Origin: [Leptolyngbya] sp. PCC 7376
GTDB taxonomy: Bacteria; Cyanobacteriota; Cyanobacteriia; Cyanobacteriales; MRBY01
Length of the DNA: 64,000 nt
Direction of reading: 5' to 3'
Assembly: GCF_000316605.1 (NCBI RefSeq)
Contig: NC_019683.1
Span: 1,844,036-1,908,035 of the forward strand
The position numbers and the translations under genes were made by a program. Position 1 is the stretch's first letter. Every line of letters starts with the position of its first letter. The notes beneath the pieces were generated by a model. The model did not search any database. It had not been told where the DNA came from and saw nothing but the letters and a program-made list of their open reading frames with translations. Positions 16,938-26,869 of the stretch are shown here, piece after piece.

Positions 16938-19900
16938 TTACTCGGTTTCTGCCTCGTCATCCTGTTTTTCTGGTGTATGCTCGTCCGTCGATTTAGCGGA
17001 CTTTTTAGCTTTACTTGCCGCAGCTTGCCAGCGACCTTGCGGAGTTTTAGAGTGCGCCGTTGTGGACTGCCAATGGCCGACAATTTTGCGCAGGGCGTCT
17101 TCCTGTTGGCTGGTGGGGCTGTCTCCGTCACCGCTTTCGCCAACACTTTCGCCGCTGTTCGGGTCGGTCGCTCCCCCTGTTTCTCCAGTCTCAGGAGTCG
17201 CCGCTTCTGCGGAAGTGGGATCGTCACCCTTGCCTTCCAACTCTCCAGCGGCATTAATCGCTGCACCCGCGTTGGTGGGGTTTTTGGGAAGGAGTCCTGC
17301 TCCCGCCGGGCCACCCAGAATCGACGACACCACGTCAGAGGCAATTCCCAAACCTTTGGTGAACTGTTCGGCGGCGGTCTTGCCACTCTCTGTAGCCTGT
17401 TTACCGGCTTCGGTTGCGCCAGCTTGGGCGGAGGTCATCCCTTGTTGCAGCAGGCTAGCCACACCTGCGGCGTTGCTCATATCGCGGAAGATATTCGAGG
17501 CGGCGAGGGCTTTCATTGCCGAGGCGGTCATACCATCGCCCATTGCTGCGCCCGTTGCAGCGGGTTCTTCGGTATGGAGGTGGATGGTCTGCGGGGCCAA
17601 GCCTTGGGCTTTGAGGGCTTTGAGGAGTTCCACTGAGCCCCGATTGCCCATTTTGAGGGGGTTGATTTCAGTGGGGACGATGGGGATGGGGGAGTCTTTC
17701 CAGTTCCAGAAGCGGGTGAGGTCGAGTTTCTCGGCGCTGTTGGCTCGGCCCAGCACGGCTTCCGCAAAGACGCCGCCGGTGGGCATGGGGACGGTGGTTT
17801 CTTCCTGTCCTTTGTCGCCTTCGATCTCGTCATGTTCTGCGAGATAAGCTACTTTCACTGCTTCGGTGATTTCGGTGTGGCCTTTCTTTTGCATCCAGGC
17901 GCGGAAGTCTTTGTAGAGGAGTTTATTTTCTAGGAGCCAGTCGAGTTTATGGGCGGGGTCGCGGAAGCGCCAGGGAAAGGCGATGTAGTTCCCGACCATG
18001 GTGGTGGGGGTGGGGTCAAGATTTGCACCAACGGATTCGCCGCGATAGGTGAAGTGCCCCAGCGCTTTTGCCCATTCTCCTTGGCTCATGCTCGCCCAAA
18101 TTGCACGGGAGTAGTAAATTGCGTTTTCGTTGAGATGTTGGATAATCTCCCGCGTTGCCTCATGGTTCACAACTGCCGGTTTAAAGTCGAGAATCCTCCA
18201 GCCATGAAAACTTCCCAAATTGTCCCATGAAGAATACGAAAGTGAGTGCTTCCATTCGGAAATTTGACCACTCTTGGATTGAAAATGAAAAGTCAAGAAA
18301 TAAAGCGTAGTGTTCCAACTTCGTGGGTTCAAATAGACATCACTAATGCGACCAACATCAATACTCACATCTTTGCTTCCACTAGCAGGAGTGCCATAGC
18401 CTAAAACATCTTCTTCAGAGCCATCTGTAAATTCGAAGGCAAGGCAATCCACACCACCTGATGCTGACCAAGTTATTTTGGTTAGCGTTGCTCCCGGGAA
18501 CGGGATAGTAAACAATACCTGACCCTGCTCTCGCGGGTGAATTGAAACAAATGTTTCCGCATGATCTTTCCAACTATTCTTCTCTGCGTCTTGTAGTGCC
18601 AATTTCACAGAATCTGTCAAGGCAGCCGATTCTAACACACCTCGATAACGATCGATAATCCGATAATCCTTAAAGTCGAATGGCTTAAACGGAATAAACG
18701 CGTGACGTTCGTACTTCGCAGCTTTTGTCACCACTCGATAAGTCTGCACCGTTTCGTAATATTGCACCGAGAGCGCGTGCATATGGTTGTAGTTCGTCAC
18801 CACACGGGTAGACATCTTGCCCCCCTCCGCCGCCGTGGTTTCTTGCACCACCGCCGATCGCCGCGCTCGCGCCGAACTCGCCTGCTGGTGAGTGTTCTGG
18901 TGCAAATCGCGATTCATCCGGGTGGACAAACTCCGCGTCCCACTGCTGCGGGAAACATTCGTCGCCAAACTGTGCTGGTGAGAGCTGGAACTGCTGCCGC
19001 CCACATGCCAGAGCAACGCCCCGAAACCACCGGAGCTACCGTGCTGAGACGAATCACTCTCGCTGGTTGCTGTCGAAGACCCCGTTTGCGTTTCCTTCGC
19101 CACCGCATCCGTGACTTCATTAATTGCCTGATGCTCGCTGGTATCCGAGTCGGTATCTTCCGTTTGGCTCACCGCTTCTTGGCGATCGCCCGTCGTCGCG
19201 CGCTCCCAAGAGGTCACGGCAATGCGGGTACTTTCCCCCGGAGCCAAGGGCACACTATGGAGCAACTCCCCCAGCGTCACCCCCTGGGCATACCAACACT
19301 GTTCGCTGGTAATCGAGACCCCCACTGCTGGCTTGGTGAACCCGCCCCGCAGCAGAGCCGTCTGCATCAGATCGAGGGTGCCCTCCTCCGCTAAGTCCGT
19401 GGTTCGCACGGCATCTTCCGGTGGTGGACCTTCCCCTTCCGTGCCCGCTGCTTTTTTCTGCTGGGCGATCGCATCCGTTACATCGTTGTCTGTTAAGTCT
19501 GTATCGATTAAATGCAACCCTTGGAAGTAGGCGCGCTCAACTGGATAATTGCCACTCGTGGGAATTAGATCTTGTGGCGCTTCGGCATCTGCTTTAGCAA
19601 CAGTTCCATGGGGCTTGCCAAAAACCCCAGCCAAAATTACCCGCGCAGCTTGAAAAGGTGTCCAGAGAGCGAGATCGCGAATACTCTCAATCCCTAAGGT
19701 ATCTTTCAACGCCGTCGCAGCGGCAGCATTGGGCAGATTCAGTTGCTCGATCCCTAGACCACTAAAATCCTGAACTTGACTTAGATCGACGCCATCCTGA
19801 AGCAAATCGGCAGGAATCAAACCATGCCGAGCATATTCCTGCATCACAGGATTTGTAGGATCGACTAACTCCAGAGCACTATTAAAGACACGGGACGTTG

Positions 19901-20066
19901 CCAGATCGAAAATACTGCTAATGTTCAGGCTCTCTTTGAGAGTTCTGGTGACTTTGTTCGTGATTCCTAGCAGTTGATTAACATCAGCTTTCAGCAGTTC
20001 GCTCCCTTTAAGAGATGCTGAAGTGCTCTTAACCAGATGGGAACGATCAAAAGTTGTGATTGTCAT
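16938..20066 (-). CDS. Large protein of unknown function, paralog 2 of a tandem pair
   Basis: Encodes 1042 residues, colinear with paralog 1. Features: HhH-like repeats at about 31-60 and 105-145; QCWYAQGVTLGELLHSVPLAPGE (256-278); Ser-rich region 328-385; HQQASSARARRSAVVQE (393-409); NYNHMHALSVQYYETVQTYR (425-444); beta-rich domain 522-612 with VDCLAFEFTDGS, a Gly-rich turn and LTFHFQSKSG, matching the strand order of jacalin-like lectins; NENAIYYSRAIWASM (646-660); PTGGVFAEAVLGRAN and LTRFWNWKDSPI (762-794); Ala-rich helix and an extra Lys-rich tail (993-1042) absent from paralog 1. The start ATG follows GAGAAATTAAG, a weak ribosome site. Bases 18180-18660 and about 19640-20066 are AT-richer than the rest of the gene, suggesting a mosaic. 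Function unknown. Confidence 0.85.
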   Translation of the reverse strand: MTITTFDRSHLVKSTSASLKGSELLKADVNQLLGITNKVTRTLKESLNISSIFDLATSRVFNSALELVDPTNPVMQEYARHGLIPADLLQDGVDLSQVQDFSGLGIEQLNLPNAAAATALKDTLGIESIRDLALWTPFQAARVILAGVFGKPHGTVAKADAEAPQDLIPTSGNYPVERAYFQGLHLIDTDLTDNDVTDAIAQQKKAAGTEGEGPPPEDAVRTTDLAEEGTLDLMQTALLRGGFTKPAVGVSITSEQCWYAQGVTLGELLHSVPLAPGESTRIAVTSWERATTGDRQEAVSQTEDTDSDTSEHQAINEVTDAVAKETQTGSSTATSESDSSQHGSSGGFGALLWHVGGSSSSSHQHSLATNVSRSSGTRSLSTRMNRDLHQNTHQQASSARARRSAVVQETTAAEGGKMSTRVVTNYNHMHALSVQYYETVQTYRVVTKAAKYERHAFIPFKPFDFKDYRIIDRYRGVLESAALTDSVKLALQDAEKNSWKDHAETFVSIHPREQGQVLFTIPFPGATLTKITWSASGGVDCLAFEFTDGSEEDVLGYGTPASGSKDVSIDVGRISDVYLNPRSWNTTLYFLTFHFQSKSGQISEWKHSLSYSSWDNLGSFHGWRILDFKPAVVNHEATREIIQHLNENAIYYSRAIWASMSQGEWAKALGHFTYRGESVGANLDPTPTTMVGNYIAFPWRFRDPAHKLDWLLENKLLYKDFRAWMQKKGHTEITEAVKVAYLAEHDEIEGDKGQEETTVPMPTGGVFAEAVLGRANSAEKLDLTRFWNWKDSPIPIVPTEINPLKMGNRGSVELLKALKAQGLAPQTIHLHTEEPAATGAAMGDGMTASAMKALAASNIFRDMSNAAGVASLLQQGMTSAQAGATEAGKQATESGKTAAEQFTKGLGIASDVVSSILGGPAGAGLLPKNPTNAGAAINAAGELEGKGDDPTSAEAATPETGETGGATDPNSGESVGESGDGDSPTSQQEDALRKIVGHWQSTTAHSKTPQGRWQAAASKAKKSAKSTDEHTPEKQDDEAETE

Positions 20067-20703
20067 CTTAATTTCTCATATATATTATTAAGTATCAGTT
20101 AATAAAAGGTGAGCATTTGATAAAGAATCAATCTTGTGCTGACCTACTATCTTAAATAGGCACGATAGTGTAAATTTTCCAGGGGCTTTTGAAGTTGCAA
20201 GAAAAAGACTTGTTTCTTTATTTTCGACAATAGACCTCTTGTATAAACCAAGAAAGCAAAGAGATCCTATCGTTGACAACCCCAGAGTTCTTTAGCCCAA
20301 TGGATAGCTTTGAAGAAGCATTATCAGCAAGCCTTCCACTGACAGACATTGTGACCACCCTTTTTCCCTTAGTGGTCTCATAATTTTCAGAACATCCACC
20401 ATGAGATGGAAAGTTTGCCTATTAACACTACAGCGACGGCAAAAGTTAATAAACAACAGCTCTTTTTGCCTTTCGTCATATATTGCTTTCTCAACTCATT
20501 TCACTCTTATTTTTCATTCAGATAAAAAGTCTAATCACCAAGGAATATCACGCAGAAATTTGCATCAAACTCTCTTAACATAAAGCTAAAAAAATGACTG
20601 ATCCTTGAGATAAATAGAGGCGATCGCTACGATCTTGACAACAAAAATCCCCAACTTTTCTAGGAAATTGAGGATCTACAAAACTTATTATTTATTGAGT
20701 AAT
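20067..20703. other. Non-coding region upstream of the tandem large-protein genes
   Basis: A 637 bp AT-rich stretch between the start of paralog 2 and the end of the VWA gene. It must hold the promoter of the tandem pair. Short open frames at 20088-20279 (minus) and 20401-20583 (plus) show no motif, and I do not call them genes. One HIP1 site occurs near 20620. I see no terminator with confidence. Confidence 0.45.
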
Positions 20704-21810
20704 TTATTCGAGGACAAATCCTTTACGAGCTAACTGCTCTCGGAGGGATTGGATCATCGCGTAGTCAAGGGTGTCAGTGCGATCATCATTGACAGGAAGA
20801 TTACGAATATATCCTTCGCGCTTCGATGTAAAGTCACGAATTTGAGCTTTAATTTCTTCTCGTTCCGCCTCAACTTCAGAGATATAGCCTTCTTTCTCTT
20901 CGAGCGTTAAACCTTGAAGTGCAAGAGGCAACTCGTCATCAGACAAAGTTTCGAGGTCAACGGCTTCTTCTTCTAGGGCATCCACTAAATCCCAAGATGC
21001 ATTGCGATAATATGCTGAACCCTTTGAGCTGCCACGGGTGACAATTGCCGCACCTGCATTAACGTCTTGTTGAATTTGGCGATTTAGACCTCTTGTTCCT
21101 TCTGCGCCATAGGGAATATAGGTGGAGTTGAGCTGATCATTTAATGCCCGAATATCCTCGTCATAGGGAGATTCTTGCACAATCACTTGGCGGTTTTGGT
21201 TGATATTAAAGTTGGCACCACTCGCAATCTCAGCACCTTCTGCCCATAATGCCCGCTCACGATTTTCGGCACTGCCACAGTAAATCGTATTAACAATAAT
21301 GTCTTCTGATCTCGCAAGGGCGATCGCCTCTTGCCAGCCTACTTTGCCTTGATCAAAGGGTTCATTACCAGCAATGAAAATTGCCCGGAAATCTGCCTCA
21401 TCTTCATCCCAATTGAGTTGATTGACGGCAGATTTAATCACCCAGCCACTATATTCTTGACCGCCGTTGGTCTGAATTTCAAAGAGCTTTTCGGAGACAT
21501 TATCGAGCTCAGGCGTAAAGTCTGTCAGCTGCCGATTAAATCCTTCATAGGAAGGCAGAGAATCATTCCCATAGTGGTAAAGTGCCACCTCAAACTGGGG
21601 AACTTGCCCATCTTTGCGGACATCGGTTAAAGCATTAACCACATTCCAGATTTGGCTGCGAGTCTGATCAATCAGACCATCCATACTGTTACTGGAATCC
21701 AGCAAAATAGCCAATTGAATCGTTGGCTCTTCTTCGGCGATCGCCACCCAAGGAACAAGGGCTAACGATAAAGAAAGCGCAGCAGTGCGAAATAAGCGAG
21801 AGAAAGACAT
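20704..21810 (-). CDS. Secreted von Willebrand factor type A (VWA) domain protein
   Basis: From the chosen ATG at 21810 the product has 368 residues: a signal peptide (MSFSRLFRTAALSLSLAL, cleavage near AIA-EE) and a VWA domain starting at IQLAILLDSSNSMDGL, whose D-x-S-x-S metal site is Asp38, Ser40 and Ser42. Gly- and Asn-containing loops follow (YHYGNDSLPSYEG, FIAGNEPF). The C-terminal third is Glu-rich and helical. The frame is open to a TTG at 21873, but the ATG is preceded by TTTGGAGC, a Shine-Dalgarno-like site, and gives a clean signal peptide. It is probably periplasmic and metal-binding, mediating protein contacts. Partner unknown; it lies upstream of the large paralogs on the same strand but 637 bp away. 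Confidence 0.88.
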   Translation of the reverse strand: MSFSRLFRTAALSLSLALVPWVAIAEEEPTIQLAILLDSSNSMDGLIDQTRSQIWNVVNALTDVRKDGQVPQFEVALYHYGNDSLPSYEGFNRQLTDFTPELDNVSEKLFEIQTNGGQEYSGWVIKSAVNQLNWDEDEADFRAIFIAGNEPFDQGKVGWQEAIALARSEDIIVNTIYCGSAENRERALWAEGAEIASGANFNINQNRQVIVQESPYDEDIRALNDQLNSTYIPYGAEGTRGLNRQIQQDVNAGAAIVTRGSSKGSAYYRNASWDLVDALEEEAVDLETLSDDELPLALQGLTLEEKEGYISEVEAEREEIKAQIRDFTSKREGYIRNLPVNDDRTDTLDYAMIQSLREQLARKGFVLE

Positions 21811-21977
21811 GCTCCAAACCCAAAATCTGACGTAAGTTTTTATGACGCAAATGACCCTAATTTTGTGTCTCAAGTCCTTAAAACTTTAGATAACAATAGC
21901 TTGCTCTCCTTATTACCACTAGCGCCGTTACCCTTCCGGCAACGACACTCAAAATTGGCAGAGTCATTTAAACAACC

Positions 21978-24209
21978 CTAGGGAACTTGCATTGTCACAA
22001 ATTGGTTTTCTGGGACAAAACTATGATACTCACCATCATCGGCCAGTATTGCCATCAAATTTAAATGATCATCCGGCTTAACGCCAAGAATATCCCAAGG
22101 TACTGCCAGCTCTAGACATTCGTGATAGGCCATTTTCGTATGGGCAACCTTCGGGCACCAGCGACCATAATCAATGGCTTCTTCAAACCACATCGACTTC
22201 GTCACAAGATTAATCCCGATGTGATGGCGGAATAAATAGTTTAACGGCTCCTGATCCGGCATACTGGCAATCGGCGCAGGGCTAATCGGGCAATTAACAC
22301 CGGGATAGAAACACAGCAGGTGTAATTCGGACGGAAGTTCTTCACCCCATTTCACCCCACGTCGCAAATCGAGTCGCAGATAAAAATTCAGGTGATCCCA
22401 ACCATAAAACAATTTTTGCAAAGCACTGCTTTGATGCATTGTTCCTCGCGCACCGCCGATTGCGATACAACCAGCTTTGTCCCAATCCTGCTCATCACCC
22501 ACGCCATCAATAACGGGATGAATAAAGCTTTGGGGCATATGTTCTTGCTTTTGGTCATGCTTCTCAATGGGCTGTAACACCTCGGCTGGAACCGGTTCAT
22601 TAAGGGCTTTATAAATGCCAGCAACGTGCTCCCGGAAGAGCTGATCAAACATTGCATCTTGGTTAGAGGAATGGCCTTCACCAAACCACCAAAACCAGTC
22701 GGAACCTTCGGCTGCAAATAGCGATTCCCAAGCCTCAGGATTCGTGATTTCAGTGGCTTCCGGGTGGTCTTCAAGGGTTTTACGGGCTTTGTAGAGGAGA
22801 TCCCAAGCGCGGTTTTTCGCGGGGTCACCAATCCAAGTGGTAAAGCTGCCATCGACCCATGAGCCACTATGGAGATTTTTTGAAGGAATAGTCGCAGTGG
22901 GCGGGAATTTCTCGGTAAATTCGGAAACAGTTACCAATTCCAGATTTCTATCGACGCTAAGTTTTTCGTACAACGCGGTTAAAAATGGAATGCCATCCCG
23001 CTCATAAAATTCCCAACAGTTTTCGCCATCAAGGGCAATGGTGACAAGATAGGGTTCTTCGAGAGTAGTCGTCTTGGGATCTTTTTGTTTTTTGCGGAGG
23101 CTACGGGCGATCGCCTCTAGGTGACCAACGAGATCATTGGCTGCGGCTTCTGGATCCATTCCAGCATAAGTAAAGCCAACAAGGTCAGACAAACGATGAT
23201 CTCGGAAGACAATCGACAAATCTCCCGATGGTGTTTCGAGGCGATAGGGGCGATACATCAATTCGGGTTCGTAAACATTACCCACTTCGTCGCGGTGGAA
23301 GAAATGCTTGAGACTCCAGCCCAAAACAGCTTCGTCGGAACAAATCCATTTAAAGCCAGCTGCTGCAATGGGATCGAGCACTTCTGGGCTAACAGATTGC
23401 TCGGATGGCCACAAGCCTCGCACTTCTCGATCAAAGCGATCGCGGTACATTTCTTTGGCTTTATTGAGATGACGTGGGATATCTTCTTCCCACATAAATC
23501 TATTTTCGGGCAATGCCATTTCGGGAACGGCAACTTGACCCGCATCGGTATCTGCCAACAACGGCAAAATCGGGTGAGTATAAGGCGTTGTGGTCACTTC
23601 GAGCTGACCATTATCTTGCATCTCTTTATGTTTTGGGATGATGCGCTTAATGATTTCCCGCTGTTTGGAATAAATGCGCTGGCGATCGCCTAAGGTAAAA
23701 CCGCGATCTTTTTTCAGCCAAGCGGCAATCTCTGGATCATCCCAAAAGAGCGGATCAATCCACGCCAAATTGTGCCAAGCGAGAAGATCTGAAAAATCTT
23801 GGCCATTCCAATTTTCGAGACACCACGCACGGCCTTTATCCTGCCGCTGTTGATAGAGTTCGGAATAACGGGGATGGGGATCGATTAAGGTACGGTGGTT
23901 CCCATCGAAAAAGTGTTCAAGGATGTACCATTTCTGGTCAGAATCCAAAGTATCAACTTCACTGAGCGCTAGTTTTAGGTAAGGGTCTAAAGCCTTTCCT
24001 TCGGCATAATCCTCTAGCTGCATCATCAGCGATGGAACGAGGTTAACGGTTTGATGGAGCCGAGGATATTTTTCGAGCAGCAGAATAAGGTCTAAATAAT
24101 CTTTTGTGCCGTGGAGCCGCACCCAAGGCAAATGGTATTGTCCATCCGGAGCTTTGTAGAGAGGTTGATGCTGATGCCAGATGAAAGCGATGTAGAGGGG
24201 GTGAGACAT
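21978..24209 (-). CDS. Glycoside hydrolase family 57 protein (alpha-amylase/alpha-mannosidase group)
   Basis: Acts on alpha-glucans in the cytosol, probably glycogen or a related polymer. About 743 residues from the ATG at 24209. GH57 conserved regions are visible: IAFIWHQHQP at the N-terminus (region 1), QLEVTTTPYTHPILPLL (region 2), GLWPSEQSVSPEVL (region 3), WICSDEAVLGWSL with the candidate nucleophile Glu, and RDHRLSDLVGF with the candidate acid/base Asp. ALDGENCWEFY follows. The C-terminal part (from about residue 560) is a beta-rich extension seen in long cyanobacterial members. A GTG at 24248 would add 13 residues; I prefer the ATG because the conserved region begins just after it. Substrate specificity is not readable. 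Confidence 0.92.
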   Translation of the reverse strand: MSHPLYIAFIWHQHQPLYKAPDGQYHLPWVRLHGTKDYLDLILLLEKYPRLHQTVNLVPSLMMQLEDYAEGKALDPYLKLALSEVDTLDSDQKWYILEHFFDGNHRTLIDPHPRYSELYQQRQDKGRAWCLENWNGQDFSDLLAWHNLAWIDPLFWDDPEIAAWLKKDRGFTLGDRQRIYSKQREIIKRIIPKHKEMQDNGQLEVTTTPYTHPILPLLADTDAGQVAVPEMALPENRFMWEEDIPRHLNKAKEMYRDRFDREVRGLWPSEQSVSPEVLDPIAAAGFKWICSDEAVLGWSLKHFFHRDEVGNVYEPELMYRPYRLETPSGDLSIVFRDHRLSDLVGFTYAGMDPEAAANDLVGHLEAIARSLRKKQKDPKTTTLEEPYLVTIALDGENCWEFYERDGIPFLTALYEKLSVDRNLELVTVSEFTEKFPPTATIPSKNLHSGSWVDGSFTTWIGDPAKNRAWDLLYKARKTLEDHPEATEITNPEAWESLFAAEGSDWFWWFGEGHSSNQDAMFDQLFREHVAGIYKALNEPVPAEVLQPIEKHDQKQEHMPQSFIHPVIDGVGDEQDWDKAGCIAIGGARGTMHQSSALQKLFYGWDHLNFYLRLDLRRGVKWGEELPSELHLLCFYPGVNCPISPAPIASMPDQEPLNYLFRHHIGINLVTKSMWFEEAIDYGRWCPKVAHTKMAYHECLELAVPWDILGVKPDDHLNLMAILADDGEYHSFVPENQFVTMQVP

Positions 24210-24328
24210 ATAGGAAATTTGCCTGTTGATTCTCGGGAATCTACGCACTAATGACTGCGCAGAAACGTACCCCTAAATCATAGCGATCGCCCCTCGTTTT
24301 AATGCTTCAAACGTAACTATTTGCAAGG

Positions 24329-24970
24329 ATGATCATGAATCCCTCACATTCAGTATTTTGGCAACGTTGGCGTAATTTGATGGCGACTCTGGGATGTTCT
24401 GAGCACAGACAAACTTACCAAGCTTTGATCGCCGCCTATTCAGAACCACAACGCTACTATCACAACCTCGATCATCTCCGAGAGTGTTTGAGTTGGCTAC
24501 CAAAAATTCAGCACTTATTAGAATGTCCCGCTGAGGTGGAATTAGCGTTGTGGTTTCATGATGCTGTGTATCAACCGCGTTCGACATCAAATGAAATTGA
24601 TAGTGCAGCCTGGGCAAAGAATTTTTTGGAAGATGCAAATGTTGATGGGGCGATCACTCAACGAGTTTCAGATTATATTTTGGCAACACAAACTCATGAA
24701 TCATCAGCTAATTTAGATTGCCAATTTGTGCTGGATATTGACCTCGCAATCTTGAGTAACAGTCCTCAAAGGTTCAAACAGTTTGAAGAGCAGATCCGCC
24801 AAGAATACGAATGGGTTTCTTTAGGGCTTTATCAAGAAAAGAGAGCAGCAATGCTCCAGAGATTTTTAGCAAAAAATTCAATTTATAAAACCAGTTTTTT
24901 CAACCCACGATATGAAAGTCTAGCTAGAAGGAATATTGAGTGGGTGATCTCGCCGAATACCAACATATAG
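24329..24970 (+). CDS. HD-superfamily phosphohydrolase-like protein
   Basis: Encodes 213 residues related to the predicted metal-dependent HD phosphohydrolases. Likely metal ligands are visible in YHNLDHLREC (His about 49-54), LWFHDAVYQP (the His-Asp pair near 80) and the later LDCQFVLDIDLAIL (Asp). No signal peptide or membrane segment. AAGGA at 24325 overlaps the first ATG, so the ATG at 24335, six bases further on, is better spaced for initiation. Substrate unknown. It is divergent from the GH57 gene, with only about 120 bp between the starts, and is followed by an AT-rich unrelated gene. Confidence 0.8.
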   Translation: MIMNPSHSVFWQRWRNLMATLGCSEHRQTYQALIAAYSEPQRYYHNLDHLRECLSWLPKIQHLLECPAEVELALWFHDAVYQPRSTSNEIDSAAWAKNFLEDANVDGAITQRVSDYILATQTHESSANLDCQFVLDIDLAILSNSPQRFKQFEEQIRQEYEWVSLGLYQEKRAAMLQRFLAKNSIYKTSFFNPRYESLARRNIEWVISPNTNI

Positions 24971-25083
24971 GCTACGGCAATATTACCCATTCATCCAGAA
25001 TACATATCACTTAGAATCTAACTAAATCTAAAAGGTTCATCAAAAAGCCACAAACTCAAACAAGATAAAATGGGGACTAAAGC

Positions 25084-26784
25084 TTGAATAATAATTTTGT
25101 CTATCTTTATGTTTCACATATTTCATTCTTGAAACATATCTTTGATGAAGCCAACAGAAATAAAAGCAAAAGATACTTGCGGAGAATGTTCGGTTGGTAT
25201 TTTATTATGGCGTTGATTATACCTATCATAACCATTCTTCCTATTGTCGATTTAACCCAGAATCAAAGACAATTTATTGCTTATTTTTCAATGATTGTAG
25301 GAACAACGATATTTTATTTTTCTGCTTTATTTCCAATCACAATTTACTATCTCGAAAATATTTTTGTTTTCTCATTCGATGAGCCTGAGCAATCCTTAAC
25401 AAAGCATCTCAAAAAGAATTCCAAGCTAATGAATGAATTACAAAGAATATCTTCAGAAGAACAAACAAAAGAAGATTCATTAGAGACAACCAAATTTCTA
25501 AAGTGTGGCCATAACCAAGCATACCTAATCCTAGATACTCCAGAACCTATAATGGTCATTGAAAGAGGTTTTATCAAGACATTTCAGGTAGTGTTTGATT
25601 ATCTAATTGATAAACGCATTTTACTGAGAGATTATACAGAAACAATACTCAATCTGATCCAAGAAGATGTAACATCGACTACTAATAATTCAAAAGAAAC
25701 TCAGGCGAGAGAGAACTTTAAAAATCTTATTTACGAGTTTAAAGACATCTCGGAGAATGGATTGTCAAGCATAAGATATACACACACTGACTGGATCACT
25801 ATCATGGATTCATTCACTGCAACGAAAGTAACAAGAAGAATAAAAAACACTCTTTTAAATCATCAAAATTCCTTCGAAAATCAATCTAGAATTTATGATT
25901 TTTTCAAAAACGAAGCCAGAAAAAGAAAAACATACATTGAGTTTTATAAAAATCTCTTTCTCTTATTTTTATGTATCTTTTTACTCTTCTTTTTAATTGA
26001 CAAGACACAGTTGACTTCAGCTTTCAGAATACTTGATTTCCTTGAGCTATCTTGGTTCTCAAAATATGCATGGTGGCTTCAGCCAATCATAATAATTTCT
26101 GTAGCTTTATCTCTCTTTCTTATTCCATTTTTCCTGATCACGATATCTTTTATTGCAAAGTTTTTAGCAAACTACTTTTTGATTCCAATAATTTTCAATT
26201 ATGCAGAAACACTCTGCTTATTTCAGCTACTACTTTTGAATCTTGATTTACAGCAAGATGAATTATTCTCTATTCCTGAAGCATTAAGACTCTGTGAGAG
26301 ACGAATAAATTATATTCGAGTACTATGCCGAAAGATACCTTACCAATATAGCTATGGCTCAAAAAATGAGATGCGTTGGTCGCAAAAGCACTTCGAACAA
26401 ATATCAATATACCTATCAATTCGGCAAATGTGGTTGCGATCACCTACAAAAGAAACCCATGAACAATTAAAAAAAGATTTTGTTGAGCTGTTAGAAATAT
26501 TTGCTTCAAAGCATTATGGAGAATTCGCTTGGCAAGGCAGTGCTGAGAAACAAGCTCTCGAAACTAAAGCAAAAGATAAGACAAAAACTTATATTAAAAT
26601 ATTTATTTTAAGTATATCAGTTGGAGGGCTTACTATCTTACACCAACATGCTGGTACTACACCAATTTTATACTCATACATACTCATTTCTTTGATCTTA
26701 TATTTAGTAGATGATTTGTGTAACCTAGATATCTTGAATAACATCATAGAAATCACGCGAAACATTATTGATCTTAATAAATAG
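25084..26784 (+). CDS. AT-rich multi-pass membrane protein, no recognised family
   Basis: A 566-codon open frame with a TTG start at 25084. Hydrophobic segments occur at about 38-58 and 65-92 (pair), 292-315, 333-358, 362-385 and, at the C-terminus, 505-525 and 530-545. The soluble region between the first pair and the rest (about 100-285) is charged and helical; another soluble stretch lies at 395-500. Codon use is strongly AT-biased and there are no HIP1 sites in the gene, unlike its neighbours, which suggests recent acquisition. The start is uncertain since no ribosome site is evident. I do not recognise the family; a membrane sensor or phage-defence role is possible but has no direct support. 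Confidence 0.7.
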   Translation: MNNNFVYLYVSHISFLKHIFDEANRNKSKRYLRRMFGWYFIMALIIPIITILPIVDLTQNQRQFIAYFSMIVGTTIFYFSALFPITIYYLENIFVFSFDEPEQSLTKHLKKNSKLMNELQRISSEEQTKEDSLETTKFLKCGHNQAYLILDTPEPIMVIERGFIKTFQVVFDYLIDKRILLRDYTETILNLIQEDVTSTTNNSKETQARENFKNLIYEFKDISENGLSSIRYTHTDWITIMDSFTATKVTRRIKNTLLNHQNSFENQSRIYDFFKNEARKRKTYIEFYKNLFLLFLCIFLLFFLIDKTQLTSAFRILDFLELSWFSKYAWWLQPIIIISVALSLFLIPFFLITISFIAKFLANYFLIPIIFNYAETLCLFQLLLLNLDLQQDELFSIPEALRLCERRINYIRVLCRKIPYQYSYGSKNEMRWSQKHFEQISIYLSIRQMWLRSPTKETHEQLKKDFVELLEIFASKHYGEFAWQGSAEKQALETKAKDKTKTYIKIFILSISVGGLTILHQHAGTTPILYSYILISLILYLVDDLCNLDILNNIIEITRNIIDLNK

Positions 26785-26869
26785 AAAAATACTATTTTTA
26801 TAGAAGCAAATAAAAGCTTCATTCATTCGATTAGAGTATGATGGGCAGACGGATTTTTGTACTTACTCA

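Noticed and set aside
16897-17847. Long plus-strand frame opposite paralog 2
   Set aside because: Lies antisense to a strongly supported gene in GC-rich sequence; composition explains it.
20088-20279. 63-codon open frame upstream of the large paralogs
   Set aside because: No recognisable motif, no ribosome site, AT-rich non-coding look.
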